Shown: positions 27,253 through 39,793, numbered from the stretch's first letter. The stretch is 64,000 nt of DNA from Escherichia sp. E1V33 (GCF_004211955.1 NZ_RHJI01000019.1:62001-126000); one strand, 5' to 3'. Notes: a model not told the origin generated them from the letters alone. Program-made: numbers and translations.

Positions 27253-29358
27253 TTAGTGCGCGCCTTTCGCCTGCGCCACGATCTCCTCGACATTTTCCGG
27301 CATCGGCTCATACGGCGTTTCTTTCGCCGTTGGCTTCGGATCTTTCAATGCCGCCAGTGCCGTTTTAATCGAGAACAGCGCCAGAACCACTACGACCACC
27401 ATAAAGAAGATGGTTAACCCGGCATCCAGACGGTTGTTGAACACCAGTTGCGCCAGCTGTGACTCAGTATACTGCGACGGAATATTGCCGCTGTCGATCA
27501 TTGCCTGGAACTTGTTAGCAATGGCCAGGAAGCCGACTTTCGCATTCGGGCTAAACGCTTTCTGCCAGCCAGCGGTCAGGGTACAAATCAGCAGCCAGGC
27601 CGTTGGTACCAGCGCCACCCAGGCGTAACGTTGACGTTTCATCTTGAACAGCACCACGGCACAGAGCATCAGCGCCATCCCTGCCAGCATCTGGTTGGCA
27701 ATACCAAACAGCGGCCACAGAGTGTTAATACCGCCCAGCGGATCGACCACACCCTGATGGAGGAAGTAGCCCCACGCCAGCACGCACAGCGCCGTTGCCA
27801 GCAGGTTAGCAGGCAGTGAATCGGTCCGTTTCAGGCCCGGAGAAACCACGCCCAGCAGATCCTGCAACATAAAGCGCGCAGCACGCGTACCTGCATCTAC
27901 TGCGGTCAGAATAAACAGTGCTTCAAACAAAATGGCGAAGTGATACCAGAACGCCACATCCATCATGCCGCCCAGCGCGCCGTGCAGAATGTAGGCCATC
28001 CCCACCGCCAGCGTTGGCGCACCGCCCGCACGGGAAATGATCGACTGTTCACCCACTTCGCTGGCAATCTGGTTTAGCGTATCCGGGGTAATCGCAAAGC
28101 CCCAGCTACTCACCACTTGCGCAGCAGAAGCGACAACATCCGCCGTCCCTGCCGGAGCCAGCACCGCCATTGGGCTGTTCATGGCGAAGTAAACGCCTGG
28201 ATCGATGATACAGGCGGAAACCAGCGCCATAATCGCCACGAAGGATTCCATTAACATCCCACCGTAGCCGATAAAGCACGCCTGTCCTTCGTTCGCCAGC
28301 ATCTTCGGCGTGGTGCCGGAAGAGATCAGCGCATGGAAGCCAGACACCGCGCCACAGGCAATGGTGATAAACAGGAACGGAAACAGGTTACCGGTCCACA
28401 CCGGGCCAGTGCCATCAACAAATTTGGTCAACGCAGGCATGGTCAGCGTCGGACGCATGATCAGAATCCCTACCGCCAGACCGACGATAGTCCCGATTTT
28501 CAGGAAGGTAGAGAGGTAGTCGCGCGGAGCCAGCAGCAACCACACCGGCAGCACCGCCGCTACAAAACCGTAACCCACCAGCATCCAGGTCAGCTGCACG
28601 CCGGTAAAGTCAAAGTACGGTGCCCAGGTCGGACTTTCTGCCACCCAGCCGCCAGAAATAATGGCGAAAATCAGGAACACCAGACCAATCACCGACACTT
28701 CGCCAATACGCCCTGGACGCAGATAGCGCAGGTAGATCCCCATAAACAGCGCCAGCGGAATGGTGAACGCAACGGTATACGTTCCCCACGGACTATGAGT
28801 CAGGGCTTTCACCACGATCATCGCCAGTACTGCAAGGATAATGACCATGATCATAAAGCAGGCAACCAGCGCAATCACCCCGGCGGTTGGCCCCATCTCT
28901 TCTTTGACCAGCTCACCCAGCGAGCGACCGTCACGGCGCGTAGAAACAAACAGCACCATGAAATCCTGCACCGCACCGGCGAGAACCACCCCGGCGAGCA
29001 GCCAGATCATCCCCGGCAGGTAACCCATTTGCGCCGCCAGTACCGGCCCAACCAACGGACCTGCTCCGGCAATGGCCGCAAAATGGTGACCGAACAGCAC
29101 TTTCTTGTCCGTCGGCACATAGTCCAGCCCGTCGTTATGGCGCACCGCTGGCGTCATACGCGTCGGGTCAACCGCCAGCACATTTTTGGCGATATACAGA
29201 CCATAAAAACGGTAAGCGATCAGATAGATACAGACCGACGCCACCACAATCCACAGCGCGTTGATCTGCTCCCCACGATTTAAAGCAATGTATCCCAGAG
29301 CAAATGCTCCCATTACAGAGAGCACTGTCCAGACGAGGTATTTCCCTGATTTGTTCAT
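27253..29358 (-). CDS. cstA: Carbon-starvation carrier CstA
   Basis: A 701-residue inner-membrane transporter with about 16-18 hydrophobic segments, induced by carbon starvation and involved in pyruvate and peptide uptake. Motifs include the N-terminal FGHHFAAIAGAGPLVGPVLAAQ (about 89-110) and ISSGTTPKMLANEGQACFIGYGGML (about 345-370). Follows entH on the same strand after 180 bases, and is followed by ybdD. In E. coli it responds to cAMP-CRP; I could not pick out a convincing CRP site here. Confidence 0.95.
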   Translation of the reverse strand: MNKSGKYLVWTVLSVMGAFALGYIALNRGEQINALWIVVASVCIYLIAYRFYGLYIAKNVLAVDPTRMTPAVRHNDGLDYVPTDKKVLFGHHFAAIAGAGPLVGPVLAAQMGYLPGMIWLLAGVVLAGAVQDFMVLFVSTRRDGRSLGELVKEEMGPTAGVIALVACFMIMVIILAVLAMIVVKALTHSPWGTYTVAFTIPLALFMGIYLRYLRPGRIGEVSVIGLVFLIFAIISGGWVAESPTWAPYFDFTGVQLTWMLVGYGFVAAVLPVWLLLAPRDYLSTFLKIGTIVGLAVGILIMRPTLTMPALTKFVDGTGPVWTGNLFPFLFITIACGAVSGFHALISSGTTPKMLANEGQACFIGYGGMLMESFVAIMALVSACIIDPGVYFAMNSPMAVLAPAGTADVVASAAQVVSSWGFAITPDTLNQIASEVGEQSIISRAGGAPTLAVGMAYILHGALGGMMDVAFWYHFAILFEALFILTAVDAGTRAARFMLQDLLGVVSPGLKRTDSLPANLLATALCVLAWGYFLHQGVVDPLGGINTLWPLFGIANQMLAGMALMLCAVVLFKMKRQRYAWVALVPTAWLLICTLTAGWQKAFSPNAKVGFLAIANKFQAMIDSGNIPSQYTESQLAQLVFNNRLDAGLTIFFMVVVVVLALFSIKTALAALKDPKPTAKETPYEPMPENVEEIVAQAKGAH

Positions 29359-29538
29359 AGTTGTTATCCGTGTGCGTGTCCATAGAGATGTTACATTTTG
29401 TTTCTATAACATCTTTGTACAATTTAACAACACGGCAACCATGTAAATCGGAGTTGAAACCAATATTTAACTTAACAATGTTAACTCGATCACTCCGTTA
29501 ACCGAGTTTTCCTGCAATCTCATTTAATTCTGTCGGGT

Positions 29539-30700
<1,162 letters not shown>

Positions 30701-30701
<1 letters not shown>

Positions 30702-31558
30702 TATTTCACCTCGCGGGAGAGTAGCTTCCACCAGGCGTCGATGGTCGGGTTTTTCGCCAGCATGACAAAGTCGATATCGCCATGCACTTTGCGCCAGCGC
30801 GCCGCCAGCGCCATCATGCGCACCGAATCCAGACCGTAGTCGATCAGGTTGTCGTCATCGAACGGTTCATCGGACTCGTCCAGCAACGGCAGGATCACCT
30901 CACGCAGCGCCGCTTTGCTGGCGGGGATAGGTGCTGGCAGTAATTCTTCGGTCATCACCACCCGGCCAGAACGTCCGGCCACATATTTCAGCGACATCAA
31001 ATGCTCGTCACGGCTGAAATCGGCCAGCGCATCCGCCACCATAAACGGTTTAATATCGCGCATAAATGCGTCGGTTGCGGTGGTCATACAGCCAATGTGG
31101 GCATATACCCCAGTAATAATCAGCTGGTTACGTCCACTCTCTTTGAGCATTTGCTCCAGCGGAGAACGATGAAACGCGCTGTAGCGCCACTTCACCAGCA
31201 CCGTGTCGTCGGCATCTGGCGTCAGGCGATCCACCACCTTTTGCTGTTCCGGCGAGCGGGTCAGGCCCGGCCCCCACATATCATTCAACAGCGCCCTATC
31301 TTCATCGCTTTGCTCTTTCGGCTGGGCGGTGTAATAAACCGGGATATTGTGCTGTTTGCAGTAGTCGCGCAGCGCAGCAATATTGGCGATCACCTGCGCC
31401 ATCATCGGGCAGTTCTCACCCCAGAAGCTGACAAAATAGTCCTGCATATCATGGATTAACAACGCGGCACGTTGCGGTTCAAAGGTCCAGTCGACTTTAT
31501 TCTTAGGGATATCGTGAGACTCCGGCAGTGCGTAAGCCTGTAATTTTGGAATAGCCAT
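30701..31558 (-). CDS. entB: Isochorismatase / aryl carrier protein EntB
   Basis: A 285-residue two-domain protein. The N-terminal isochorismatase (about 1-205) converts isochorismate to dihydro-DHB, with the motif LLIHDMQDYF holding the catalytic Asp and GVYAHIGCMTTATDAFM. The C-terminal aryl carrier domain (about 210-285) carries the phosphopantetheine serine in DYGLDSVRMM (Ser245), loaded by EntD and charged by EntE. Ends in entA with a one-base overlap. Confidence 0.97.
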
Positions 31559-31571
31559 CGTGTTCTCTCCT

Positions 31572-33182
31572 TCAGGCTGATGCGCGTGACGCCAGCCACT
31601 GACGTAATTGTTTTTTATCGACTTTCCCGACCGCCGTCAGCGGAAGTGAATCCACACACTCCACGCGATCCGGTAATTTAAATTCGGCAATACCCTGTTC
31701 ACGCAGGAAACGACGCACCTGCACCGCGCGCAGCGGCTCTTTTACCACCAGATAAGCACAGCTTTTTTCGCCCATCAGCTCATCTTCCATGCTCACCAGT
31801 GCGGCATAGATCACCGCCGGATGGCGCAGCAGCAGGTTTTCGATCTCTTCGGCAGCGATCTTCTCGCCGCCACGGTTGATCTGATCTTTCTCGCGCCCCT
31901 GCACGGTGATGTAACCCTCTGGATCAATAGAGATCAGATCGCCGGAACAGTAAAAACCGTTGGCATCAAAGGCACTGGCATTGTGCTGCGGGCTTTTGTA
32001 ATAACCGCGGAAGGTGTACGGCCCGCGCGTCATCAGGCGTCCAACTTCCCCTTGCGGCAGTGGATTTCCTTCGGCATCGGCAACCCACACTTCATCGTCC
32101 GGACACATTGGGTAACCCTGGGTATGGATAATTTTCTCCGCGCTATCATCAAGTCGGGTGTAGTTCACCAGCCCTTCCGCCATGCCAAACACCTGCTGCA
32201 ACTGGCAGCCAATCTCAGCGGGAATACGCGCCGCAAGCGTGGCAGAAAGGCGTGCGCCGCCGACCTGTAACAGTTTCAGCGAGGCAAGCTGCGCCCGGCT
32301 TTCGCCTTCGGTCAGCGCTTGCAACCACAGGCTGACTGCCGGCGGCACCAGCGCGGTAACGTTAACCTGATGTTTTGTAATCAATGGAAAGCAGAGCGTG
32401 GCGCTGGGATCGGCCGCCAGAACGACAGTGCCGCCAGCGAGAAATACCCCCAGCGATCCCGGCGAACTCATGGCGTAGTTATGAGCCGCCGGGATCGCGC
32501 ACAGGTAGCGCGTCTGTTGTGTGAACTGACAAATCTCAACGCTACGACGCACGCTGTAGTAATAGTCGTTATGAGTGCGCGGGATGAGTTTCGGTGTGCC
32601 GGTGGTGCCGCCGGAAAGCTGGAAATAGGCCACTTCATCAGCAGGTGATGGCGTGGCAGTAAAATCCTCAGCCGGATGGTTAATCGCATCCTGCAAGTTA
32701 TGCTCACCGCTGTCGTTGTGCAGTTGCACCACGCGAATGGAGGAATGTTCTGTGACGAAAGTATTGAGGAAATCATCCCCGCTAAACAGCGCATGTTGGC
32801 GATCGGCAATCAGCAATGCGGGTTCAATCTGGCTGGCATAGGCGTTCAGTTCACTACGCTGATGGCTGAACAACGCCAGCACCGGCGCAACGCCCAGTTT
32901 CAGCAGTGCGAAAAAGGTAATATACAATTCAGCGACGTTACCCAGTTGTACCAGCGCGGTTTCACCAGGTTTAATGCCCTGACGGCGTAAACTACACGCG
33001 AGGTTATCCGCCGCCTGATTCAGCTCCCGGTAACTCAACTGTCGCTCGCCGTCGATAACCGCGATGCTGTCACTCGCAGCGTGGCGAGTCAGAATGTCGG
33101 TCAGCGGCAAATCCTGCCAGTAGCCTTTTTCCCGATAGCGACGGGCAAACTCTTCCGGCCAGCGGGTGAATGGAATGCTCAT
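31572..33182 (-). CDS. entE: 2,3-dihydroxybenzoate-AMP ligase EntE
   Basis: A 536-residue adenylating enzyme that activates 2,3-dihydroxybenzoate with ATP and loads it onto EntB. The AMP-binding loop [19 protein letters not shown] (about 188-206), the core motif [15 protein letters not shown] and the hinge/lysine segments ([20 protein letters not shown], and [14 protein letters not shown] near the end) are all present. Nine bases follow entC and 13 precede entB. Confidence 0.97.
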   Translation of the reverse strand: MSIPFTRWPEEFARRYREKGYWQDLPLTDILTRHAASDSIAVIDGERQLSYRELNQAADNLACSLRRQGIKPGETALVQLGNVAELYITFFALLKLGVAPVLALFSHQRSELNAYASQIEPALLIADRQHALFSGDDFLNTFVTEHSSIRVVQLHNDSGEHNLQDAINHPAEDFTATPSPADEVAYFQLSGGTTGTPKLIPRTHNDYYYSVRRSVEICQFTQQTRYLCAIPAAHNYAMSSPGSLGVFLAGGTVVLAADPSATLCFPLITKHQVNVTALVPPAVSLWLQALTEGESRAQLASLKLLQVGGARLSATLAARIPAEIGCQLQQVFGMAEGLVNYTRLDDSAEKIIHTQGYPMCPDDEVWVADAEGNPLPQGEVGRLMTRGPYTFRGYYKSPQHNASAFDANGFYCSGDLISIDPEGYITVQGREKDQINRGGEKIAAEEIENLLLRHPAVIYAALVSMEDELMGEKSCAYLVVKEPLRAVQVRRFLREQGIAEFKLPDRVECVDSLPLTAVGKVDKKQLRQWLASRASA

Positions 33183-33191
33183 CCTCGCTCC

Positions 33192-34367
33192 TTAATGCAA
33201 TCCAAAAACGTTCAACATGGTAGAAAGTTTGACGCCTGTTTCGCGCCACTCACCCAACGGTGACGACGCAGGCACAATCCCCGCTCCGGCAAACAGGCGC
33301 ACCTGATTTTCCCGCAGCTTCGCGCAGCGGATGGTCACCACCCATTCGCCGTTACCTTCGCTGTCACACCAACCCACAATGCCGCCAAACAGTTCGCGGT
33401 CGAACGGCTCCAGTTCAGCAATAACCTGAGTCGCGGCCTGATGCGGGAAACCGCTCAGCGCGGGGGTCGGATGCAGCAGACAAGCCAGAGTCAGTGCGTT
33501 TTCTTGCGAATTCGCTTTACCTTCAAAGGGAGTTGCGAGATGCCACAGCGTCGGCGTGGTGATCAGTTGTGGGGAGGAGGGAACGTGTAACTCACTACTG
33601 CGTTCGCGCAGTACCTCTTTCATCGCCTGAGTCACCAGTTCATGTTCATGGCGATCTTTTTCTGACGCCAGCAGACGATTACCCGCTTCGCGATCGAGCA
33701 CTTCATCCGGCTGACGACGCGCGGAACCGGCTAACGGAATGGAGCTAAAACGCTCGCCGTCTTTACGTAGCAGCAGTTCCGGGCTGGCCCCCAGCAGGAC
33801 GCCACCATCAGCCAGCGGGACATGGAAGTTGTAACTAACCGGGTTTTGCGCAATCAACCGTTCCAGCAATACGCCACTATCAATGGCGGCGTCAGTGGTG
33901 ATATCAATCAACCGTGACAACACCACTTTGTCGACCTGCGGCGTGGCGGTAAGTGCGGCAGCGCGAGCAACCATCTGTTCAAACGTGGTTTGTTCCGGAA
34001 TTGCCTGGCGTTCCACCACATTCAGCAACTGGCTGCGGGTGAAACGGCGTGCGGAAGCTTGTTTTTCCTGACGGGAGAACGACTGCCAGGATTCAGGAAT
34101 ATACAGCGACGAAGGCTGACGTGGATCGAAGGGAATCGCCCCGACCATCACCGGATTTTTGATGCCCTGCGCTTTGGCATCGGCAAACAGCGCGGCGAGT
34201 TTTTGCTGGAAGGGACTGTCGGGCGAATCCCCATTCACAGCCGGTTCATCGAAGCGGGCGAAACATCCTGACGTCGTAAAACTGCGGTACGGCGACATAA
34301 AGAAAAAGCGATTGGGCGCAAGTGTTGCCATGGTCTGCTGTACTTCCTCAGCCAGTGACGTATCCAT
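33192..34367 (-). CDS. entC: Isochorismate synthase EntC
   Basis: A 391-residue chorismate-utilising enzyme that turns chorismate into isochorismate, the committed step to enterobactin. The C-terminal catalytic part has IPLAGSARR (about 210), [25 protein letters not shown] and [23 protein letters not shown]. The start [11 protein letters not shown] at 34367 is preferred over an in-frame upstream ATG 12 bases earlier. First gene of entCEBAH; a Fur box lies 30-48 bases upstream. Confidence 0.97.
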   Translation of the reverse strand: MDTSLAEEVQQTMATLAPNRFFFMSPYRSFTTSGCFARFDEPAVNGDSPDSPFQQKLAALFADAKAQGIKNPVMVGAIPFDPRQPSSLYIPESWQSFSRQEKQASARRFTRSQLLNVVERQAIPEQTTFEQMVARAAALTATPQVDKVVLSRLIDITTDAAIDSGVLLERLIAQNPVSYNFHVPLADGGVLLGASPELLLRKDGERFSSIPLAGSARRQPDEVLDREAGNRLLASEKDRHEHELVTQAMKEVLRERSSELHVPSSPQLITTPTLWHLATPFEGKANSQENALTLACLLHPTPALSGFPHQAATQVIAELEPFDRELFGGIVGWCDSEGNGEWVVTIRCAKLRENQVRLFAGAGIVPASSPLGEWRETGVKLSTMLNVFGLH

Positions 34368-34396
34368 ATCATCCTCCACAAAATGATAAAGGCTTT

Positions 34397-34415
34397 AATA
34401 ATGATTATCATTTAT
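34397..34415. promoter_or_regulatory. Fur box of entC
   Basis: AATAATGATTATCATTTAT matches the 19-base Fur consensus (GATAATGATAATCATTATC) at 14 positions. It is positioned to block the entCEBAH promoter when iron is plentiful. Confidence 0.8.
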
Positions 34416-34511
34416 ATTTTCGGTCGCTAACCTAAAAGCAAACGCGCACTATGTCAACTCTTGAGGTAACGCAATCTGCAACTCGGGGTTGCATCTGGTT
34501 GTCGTTACAAT

Positions 34512-34530
34512 GAAAATGAGAAGCATTATT
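34512..34530. promoter_or_regulatory. Fur box of fepB
   Basis: GAAAATGAGAAGCATTATT matches the Fur consensus at 15 of 19 positions. It lies about 140 bases before the fepB start, on the fepB side of the divergent entC-fepB region. Confidence 0.7.
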
Positions 34531-34574
34531 GATGAATTTGGATAAGCGCAATGTGATGTCCTGCGCCGCTCTGC

Positions 34575-34599
34575 CCCCTCTCCCCAAAGGGGCGAGGGG
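34575..34599. repeat. GC-rich palindromic repeat, copy 2
   Basis: CCCCTCTCCCC-AAA-GGGGCGAGGGG, in the fepB leader, related to the unit at 27165-27188. If transcribed, it would form a strong stem about 70 bases before the fepB start and could affect fepB translation or mRNA stability. Confidence 0.6.
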
Positions 34600-34666
34600 A
34601 CGGATGGTGCGCTTTGTCGAATTTGTCATTACTCCCTTAACCTTATGAATAACAGGAAGCTGATTT

Positions 34667-35623
34667 GTGAGACTCGCCCCGCTCTACCGTAACGCCCTTC
34701 TATTGGCAGGACTTTTGCTTTCAGGAATAGCCGCAGTTCAGGCTGCCGACTGGCCGCGTCAGATTACTGACAGCCGTGGCACTCATACCCTGGAAAGCCA
34801 GCCGCAGCGTATTGTTTCCACCAGCGTCACCCTGACCGGCTCACTGCTGGCGATTGATGCTCCGGTGATCGCCAGCGGCGCGACCACGCCGAATAACCGC
34901 GTAGCGGATGACCAGGGCTTTTTACGCCAGTGGAGCAAGGTGGCGAAAGAACGCAAACTACAACGGCTCTATATCGGCGAACCGAGCGCCGAAGCCGTTG
35001 CCGCGCAAATGCCGGATCTGATTTTAATTAGCGCAACCGGCGGGGATTCGGCGCTGGCGCTGTACGATCAGCTTTCCACCATCGCCCCGACATTAATCAT
35101 CAATTACGACGACAAAAGCTGGCAGTCGCTGTTAACGCAGCTTGGCGAAATTACCGGGCATGAGAAACAAGCGGCAGAACGGATTGCACAGTTTGATAAG
35201 CAACTGGCGGCGGCGAAAGAGCAAATCAAATTACCGCCGCAGCCGGTCACTGCCATTGTCTATACCGCCGCTGCACACAGTGCCAATCTCTGGACGCCGG
35301 AATCAGCACAAGGGCAGATGCTGGAACAACTCGGCTTTACGCTGGCGAAGTTACCCGCAGGGTTAAATGCCAGCCAAAGCCAGGGTAAACGCCATGACAT
35401 CATTCAGCTTGGTGGGGAAAATCTGGCTGCAGGGTTAAATGGCGAGTCGCTATTCCTGTTCGCCGGTGATCAGAAAGACGCCAATGCTATTTATGCCAAT
35501 CCACTGCTCGCGCACCTGCCTGCAGTACAAAACAAGCAGGTTTATGCGCTGGGAACCGAGACGTTCCGTCTGGATTACTACAGCGCCATGCAAGTGCTGG
35601 AACGGCTTAAGGCGCTGTTTTAA
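34667..35623 (+). CDS. fepB: Ferric enterobactin-binding periplasmic protein FepB
   Basis: A 318-residue substrate-binding protein that carries ferric enterobactin from FepA to the FepDG-FepC importer. The signal peptide ([26 protein letters not shown], cleaved near residue 26) precedes two lobes of the class III binding fold. The start codon is GTG at 34667 with AGGAAG upstream. Monocistronic, divergent from entC and convergent with entS three bases later. Confidence 0.96.
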   Translation: MRLAPLYRNALLLAGLLLSGIAAVQAADWPRQITDSRGTHTLESQPQRIVSTSVTLTGSLLAIDAPVIASGATTPNNRVADDQGFLRQWSKVAKERKLQRLYIGEPSAEAVAAQMPDLILISATGGDSALALYDQLSTIAPTLIINYDDKSWQSLLTQLGEITGHEKQAAERIAQFDKQLAAAKEQIKLPPQPVTAIVYTAAAHSANLWTPESAQGQMLEQLGFTLAKLPAGLNASQSQGKRHDIIQLGGENLAAGLNGESLFLFAGDQKDANAIYANPLLAHLPAVQNKQVYALGTETFRLDYYSAMQVLERLKALF

Positions 35624-35626
35624 GCA

Positions 35627-36877
35627 TTAACTATCGGACGCTGTCACCTGCGGCGGCGTCTGGCGAAAACGTCGCAACTCCACCAGCACCAGCAATAACA
35701 ACACGCCGATAATCAACAAACCAAAACCGCTCGCGCTTGCGGAAGCCACCGGTGTCATCATCGCTCCCAAACCGCCCAGCAGCGCCGCGCCTATGGCATC
35801 GCCCGTCACGTTTTGCGCCGTCCACAAACCGTTAATCCGCCCTAACATCGCTTCAGGCGTTTGCGTTTGCAGCATTGTGTATTGCAGCAACGAACTGACC
35901 GCGCTCAGCCAGCCGAACAGCGCCAGACAAACCACGCCTAAAATCCACATCGGCATCAGGCCAAACAGACCAATGGCGAGGAACGATCCTAGCGTGGAGA
36001 GCAGCATCAATAACCCTGGTCGCGCGCTATGTGCCAGCTTCCCGCTGGTTAACGCGCCAATAGCCGCGCCGAGCGGGATCGCCGCATAGAGAAAACCAAT
36101 CTGTGCCGCCGACATCTGCCAGTTGTCAGCCAGCGCCGGATACAGTACCCGCACCGCGCTCGCCATCGTCAATAACCCCCCCAGCAGCGCAATCCCTCCC
36201 ACCAGCGGGCTGGCGAGTAGAAAACGAAATCCTGCCAGTAATGATTTCAACGGATGCTCACGCGGCTGCGGTGGCGGTGGCAGTGCCGGAAGGCTTAACA
36301 ACGGTAGCAAGGTAATAAACGTGCCCGCCGCCGCCAGTCCGTAGTTCCAGGCCACACCGCCAGTCGCCAGCAGTAAACCGCCAATCATGGGCGAAATCAC
36401 CGACCCCAGACGCACGGTCAACATGGTGATCGCCCCGGCCTGCATTAAGTTTTCACGCCCTACCAGTGCAGGTGTCGCCGCCAGTAGCGCCGTAACGCCA
36501 AGTGATGCGAAAAAACCATCCCATGAACCAAGTAAATAGATTGCCAGCAATGACGGCTCCGGCAGCAGCGCGTTCAGGCACAGTCCAATGAAGCCAATGC
36601 CACAGGTGCCGCGCGCCAGCAAAATCACTTTTTTGCGCTCATAGCGATCCGCCAGCACACCGCCGACCATCAGGCCAACAAACATCGCGCCGCCGGTCAG
36701 CGTCACCGAAAGCCCCACCTGCCAGGTGGAATGTGTCATCATCTGGATCTGCACGGGCACCGCGACGCCGAGCAACCCCAGAGACACAATTGAGATAAAA
36801 CGAGCGAGGAATACTGCGCGAAACGCCGGGTGCGTTTTCAACAGGCTGAGGTTAAGCAGCCAGGATTGTTTATTCAT
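35627..36877 (-). CDS. entS: Enterobactin exporter EntS
   Basis: A 416-residue major facilitator superfamily protein with about 12 transmembrane segments. It exports newly made enterobactin across the inner membrane. The loop-2/3 motif [15 protein letters not shown] (about 72-86) is the MFS signature. Divergent from fepD over a shared Fur-regulated control region, and convergent with fepB. Confidence 0.96.
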   Translation of the reverse strand: MNKQSWLLNLSLLKTHPAFRAVFLARFISIVSLGLLGVAVPVQIQMMTHSTWQVGLSVTLTGGAMFVGLMVGGVLADRYERKKVILLARGTCGIGFIGLCLNALLPEPSLLAIYLLGSWDGFFASLGVTALLAATPALVGRENLMQAGAITMLTVRLGSVISPMIGGLLLATGGVAWNYGLAAAGTFITLLPLLSLPALPPPPQPREHPLKSLLAGFRFLLASPLVGGIALLGGLLTMASAVRVLYPALADNWQMSAAQIGFLYAAIPLGAAIGALTSGKLAHSARPGLLMLLSTLGSFLAIGLFGLMPMWILGVVCLALFGWLSAVSSLLQYTMLQTQTPEAMLGRINGLWTAQNVTGDAIGAALLGGLGAMMTPVASASASGFGLLIIGVLLLLVLVELRRFRQTPPQVTASDS

Positions 36878-36950
36878 TACAATGCCTTGCCATCAAATAT
36901 TTTAAATACCTATTCTTAGGCTGCACATGCTAACATATCCAAATAAGATC

Positions 36951-36975
36951 GATAACGATAATTAATTTCATTATC
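36951..36975. promoter_or_regulatory. Fur-box region between entS and fepD
   Basis: Overlapping GATAAC / GATAATTAAT / CATTATC elements form tandem Fur-type hexamers just before fepD. The site is suited to repress both divergent transcripts. Confidence 0.7.
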
Positions 36976-36987
36976 ATGGAAGTTCGT

Positions 36988-37992
36988 ATGTCTGGTTCTG
37001 TTGCCGTGACACGCGCCATTGCCGTGCCCGGATTGCTGTTATTACTGATTATCGCGACGGCATTAAGTCTGCTCATTGGGGCAAAATCACTCCCCGCTTC
37101 CGTAGTGCTGGAGGCCTTCTCCGGCACCTGCCAGAGCGCCGACTGCACCATCGTGCTCGACGCGCGGCTGCCGCGTACCCTTGCCGGTTTACTGGCAGGC
37201 GGCGCGCTTGGCCTTGCCGGGGCGTTAATGCAAACCCTCACCCGTAACCCACTTGCCGACCCCGGCTTGCTTGGCGTGAACGCCGGAGCCAGCTTTGCCA
37301 TTGTGCTGGGTGCGGCGCTGTTTGGTTACTCTTCCGCACAGGAACAACTGGCGATGGCCTTCGCCGGGGCGCTGGTGGCCTCGTTGATTGTTGCCTTTAC
37401 CGGCAGCCAGGGCGGCGGGCAGTTAAGTCCGGTGCGTTTAACCCTGGCGGGCGTAGCGCTGGCGGCGGTGCTTGAAGGGCTGACCAGCGGCATAGCCCTG
37501 CTCAACCCTGACGTCTATGATCAACTGCGTTTCTGGCAAGCCGGTTCGCTGGATATTCGCAATCTACATACCTTAAAGGTGGTGCTGATCCCGGTGCTGA
37601 TCGCCGGAGCAACTGCGCTATTACTGAGTCGCGCGCTGAACAGTTTGAGCCTCGGCAGTGACACCGCGACGGCGCTGGGTAGTCGCGTGGCACGGACGCA
37701 GTTAATTGGCCTGCTGGCGATTACCGTGCTTTGTGGTAGTGCGACGGCGGTAGTTGGCCCGATTGCCTTTATTGGCCTGATGATGCCGCATATGGCGCGC
37801 TGGCTGGTGGGTGCCGATCATCGCTGGTCACTGCCCGTCACGCTACTTGCTACCCCTGCCCTGCTGCTGTTTGCCGATATCATCGGGCGGGTGATTGTGC
37901 CCGGCGAACTGCGCGTTTCTGTGGTCAGTGCGTTTATTGGTGCACCGGTGCTGATCTTCCTCGTGCGACGTAAAACGCGAGGTGGTGCATGA
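36988..37992 (+). CDS. fepD: Ferric enterobactin ABC permease FepD
   Basis: A 334-residue FecCD-family permease with 8-10 transmembrane segments; it pairs with FepG to form the channel for ferric enterobactin. Family motifs include RLPRTLAGLLAGGALGLAGALMQTLTRNPLADPGLLG (about 55-92) and GPIAFIGLMMPHMAR (about 256-270), which contacts FepC. The start MSGSVAVTR at 36988 is chosen; an ATG 12 bases earlier overlaps the Fur region. The stop overlaps the fepG start (ATGA). Confidence 0.97.
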   Translation: MSGSVAVTRAIAVPGLLLLLIIATALSLLIGAKSLPASVVLEAFSGTCQSADCTIVLDARLPRTLAGLLAGGALGLAGALMQTLTRNPLADPGLLGVNAGASFAIVLGAALFGYSSAQEQLAMAFAGALVASLIVAFTGSQGGGQLSPVRLTLAGVALAAVLEGLTSGIALLNPDVYDQLRFWQAGSLDIRNLHTLKVVLIPVLIAGATALLLSRALNSLSLGSDTATALGSRVARTQLIGLLAITVLCGSATAVVGPIAFIGLMMPHMARWLVGADHRWSLPVTLLATPALLLFADIIGRVIVPGELRVSVVSAFIGAPVLIFLVRRKTRGGA

Positions 37993-38981
37993 TTTACGTC
38001 TCTCGCCGATTACTCATCACCTGTTTGCTGCTGGTTTCCGCCTGTGTGGTTGCAGGTATCTGGGGATTACGCAGCGGTGCCGTCACGCTGGAAACCTCGC
38101 AGGTATTCGCCGCGCTGATGGGCGATGCGCCGCGCAGTATGACGATGGTGGTCACCGAATGGCGTTTACCACGCGTGCTGATGGCGCTGTTGATTGGCGC
38201 AGCACTGGGCGTCAGTGGCGCGATTTTTCAGTCGCTGATGCGTAACCCGCTCGGCAGCCCTGACGTAATGGGCTTTAACACCGGGGCGTGGAGCGGCGTG
38301 CTGGTGGCGATGGTGCTGTTTGGTCAGGACCTGACGGCTATCGCGCTGTCAGCAATGGTGGGCGGCATTGTCACTTCGCTGTTGGTCTGGCTGCTCGCCT
38401 GGCGTAACGGTATCGACACCTTTCGGTTGATTATTATCGGCATCGGCGTTCGCGCCATGCTGGTGGCCTTTAATACCTGGCTGCTGCTGAAAGCGTCTTT
38501 AGAAACGGCGCTAACAGCAGGTTTGTGGAATGCCGGATCGCTCAATGGCCTGACGTGGGCAAAAACCTCGCCCTCCGCACCCATCATTATATTGATGCTC
38601 ATTGCCGCCGCCTTGCTGGTGCGGCGAATGCGCTTGCTGGAAATGGGCGATGATACCGCGTGTGCGCTGGGCGTCAGCGTCGAACGTTCGCGTCTGTTAA
38701 TGATGCTGGTTGCAGTGGTGCTTACCGCTGCGGCAACGGCGCTTGCCGGGCCGATTTCCTTTATTGCTTTAGTCGCGCCGCACATTGCCCGACGCATTAG
38801 CGGCACCGCTCGCTGGGGGCTGACCCAGGCGGCGCTGTGCGGGGCGCTGTTACTGCTGGCGGCCGATCTCTGCGCCCAACAACTGTTTATGCCGTATCAA
38901 CTTCCGGTTGGCGTCGTTACCGTCAGCCTCGGCGGTATTTACCTTATCGTCTTGTTAATTCAGGAGTCTCGCAAAAAATGA
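37989..38981 (+). CDS. fepG: Ferric enterobactin ABC permease FepG
   Basis: A 330-residue second FecCD-type permease subunit, homologous to FepD. The sequence shows RLPRVLMALLIGAALGVSGAIFQSLMRNPLGSPDVMG (about 58-95) and GPISFIALVAPHIARR (about 256-271). Overlaps fepD and fepC by four bases at each end, a tightly coupled operon. Confidence 0.97.
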   Translation: MIYVSRRLLITCLLLVSACVVAGIWGLRSGAVTLETSQVFAALMGDAPRSMTMVVTEWRLPRVLMALLIGAALGVSGAIFQSLMRNPLGSPDVMGFNTGAWSGVLVAMVLFGQDLTAIALSAMVGGIVTSLLVWLLAWRNGIDTFRLIIIGIGVRAMLVAFNTWLLLKASLETALTAGLWNAGSLNGLTWAKTSPSAPIIILMLIAAALLVRRMRLLEMGDDTACALGVSVERSRLLMMLVAVVLTAAATALAGPISFIALVAPHIARRISGTARWGLTQAALCGALLLLAADLCAQQLFMPYQLPVGVVTVSLGGIYLIVLLIQESRKK

Positions 38982-39793
38982 CCGAATCAGTAGCCCGTTT
39001 GCGCGGCGAACAGTTAACCCTGGGATATGGCAAATATACCGTTGCGGAAAATCTGACTGTAGAAATACCTGATGGTCACTTCACGGCAATTATCGGGCCA
39101 AATGGCTGCGGTAAATCCACGTTACTGCGTACCTTAAGCCGCCTGATGACGCCTGCTCATGGGCATGTCTGGCTGGATGGCGAGCACATTCAACATTACG
39201 CCAGTAAAGAAGTTGCCCGGCGGATTGGTCTGTTGGCGCAAAATGCCACCACGCCGGGAGATATCACCGTGCAGGAGCTGGTGGCGCGTGGACGTTACCC
39301 GCATCAACCGCTGTTTACCCGCTGGCGCAAAGAGGATGAAGAAGCGGTAACGAAAGCGATGCAGGCCACGGGAATAACTCATCTGGCAGATCAAAGCGTG
39401 GATACCCTTTCCGGTGGGCAACGCCAGCGAGCGTGGATCGCGATGGTGCTGGCCCAGGAAACGGCAATTATGCTGCTCGACGAACCAACGACCTGGCTGG
39501 ATATCAGTTATCAGATTGATTTACTGGAGTTGTTAAGCGAGCTGAACCGAGAGAAAGGCTATACCCTGGCGGCGGTGCTGCACGATCTTAACCAGGCCTG
39601 CCGTTACGCCAGCCATTTGATTGCTTTGCGGGAAGGGAAAATTGTTGCTCAGGGAGCGCCGAAAGAGATTGTCACGGCTGAACTGATCGAGCGCATTTAT
39701 GGTCTGCGCTGCATGATTATTGACGATCCGGTGGCCGGAACGCCGCTCGTGGTGCCGCTCGGACGAACGGCACCTTCAACCGCGAAAATTTAA
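38978..39793 (+). CDS. fepC: Ferric enterobactin ABC ATPase FepC
   Basis: A 271-residue ATPase that powers FepDG. Walker A GPNGCGKST (about 39-47), signature LSGGQRQRAWIAMVLAQ (about 145-161), Walker B IMLLDEPTTWLD and the switch histidine in VLHDLNQ are intact. The start is the ATG within the fepG stop. Its stop overlaps that of convergent fepE. Confidence 0.98.
   Translation: MTESVARLRGEQLTLGYGKYTVAENLTVEIPDGHFTAIIGPNGCGKSTLLRTLSRLMTPAHGHVWLDGEHIQHYASKEVARRIGLLAQNATTPGDITVQELVARGRYPHQPLFTRWRKEDEEAVTKAMQATGITHLADQSVDTLSGGQRQRAWIAMVLAQETAIMLLDEPTTWLDISYQIDLLELLSELNREKGYTLAAVLHDLNQACRYASHLIALREGKIVAQGAPKEIVTAELIERIYGLRCMIIDDPVAGTPLVVPLGRTAPSTAKI

Noticed and set aside
28333-29283. Long open frame (316 codons) antisense to cstA
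   Set aside because: It is rich in His, Arg and Gln, typical of the shadow frame of a membrane-protein gene, with no recognisable domain.
29359-29538. CRP site upstream of cstA
   Set aside because: Expected from the literature, but no TGTGA-6-TCACA-like sequence was convincing in this interval.
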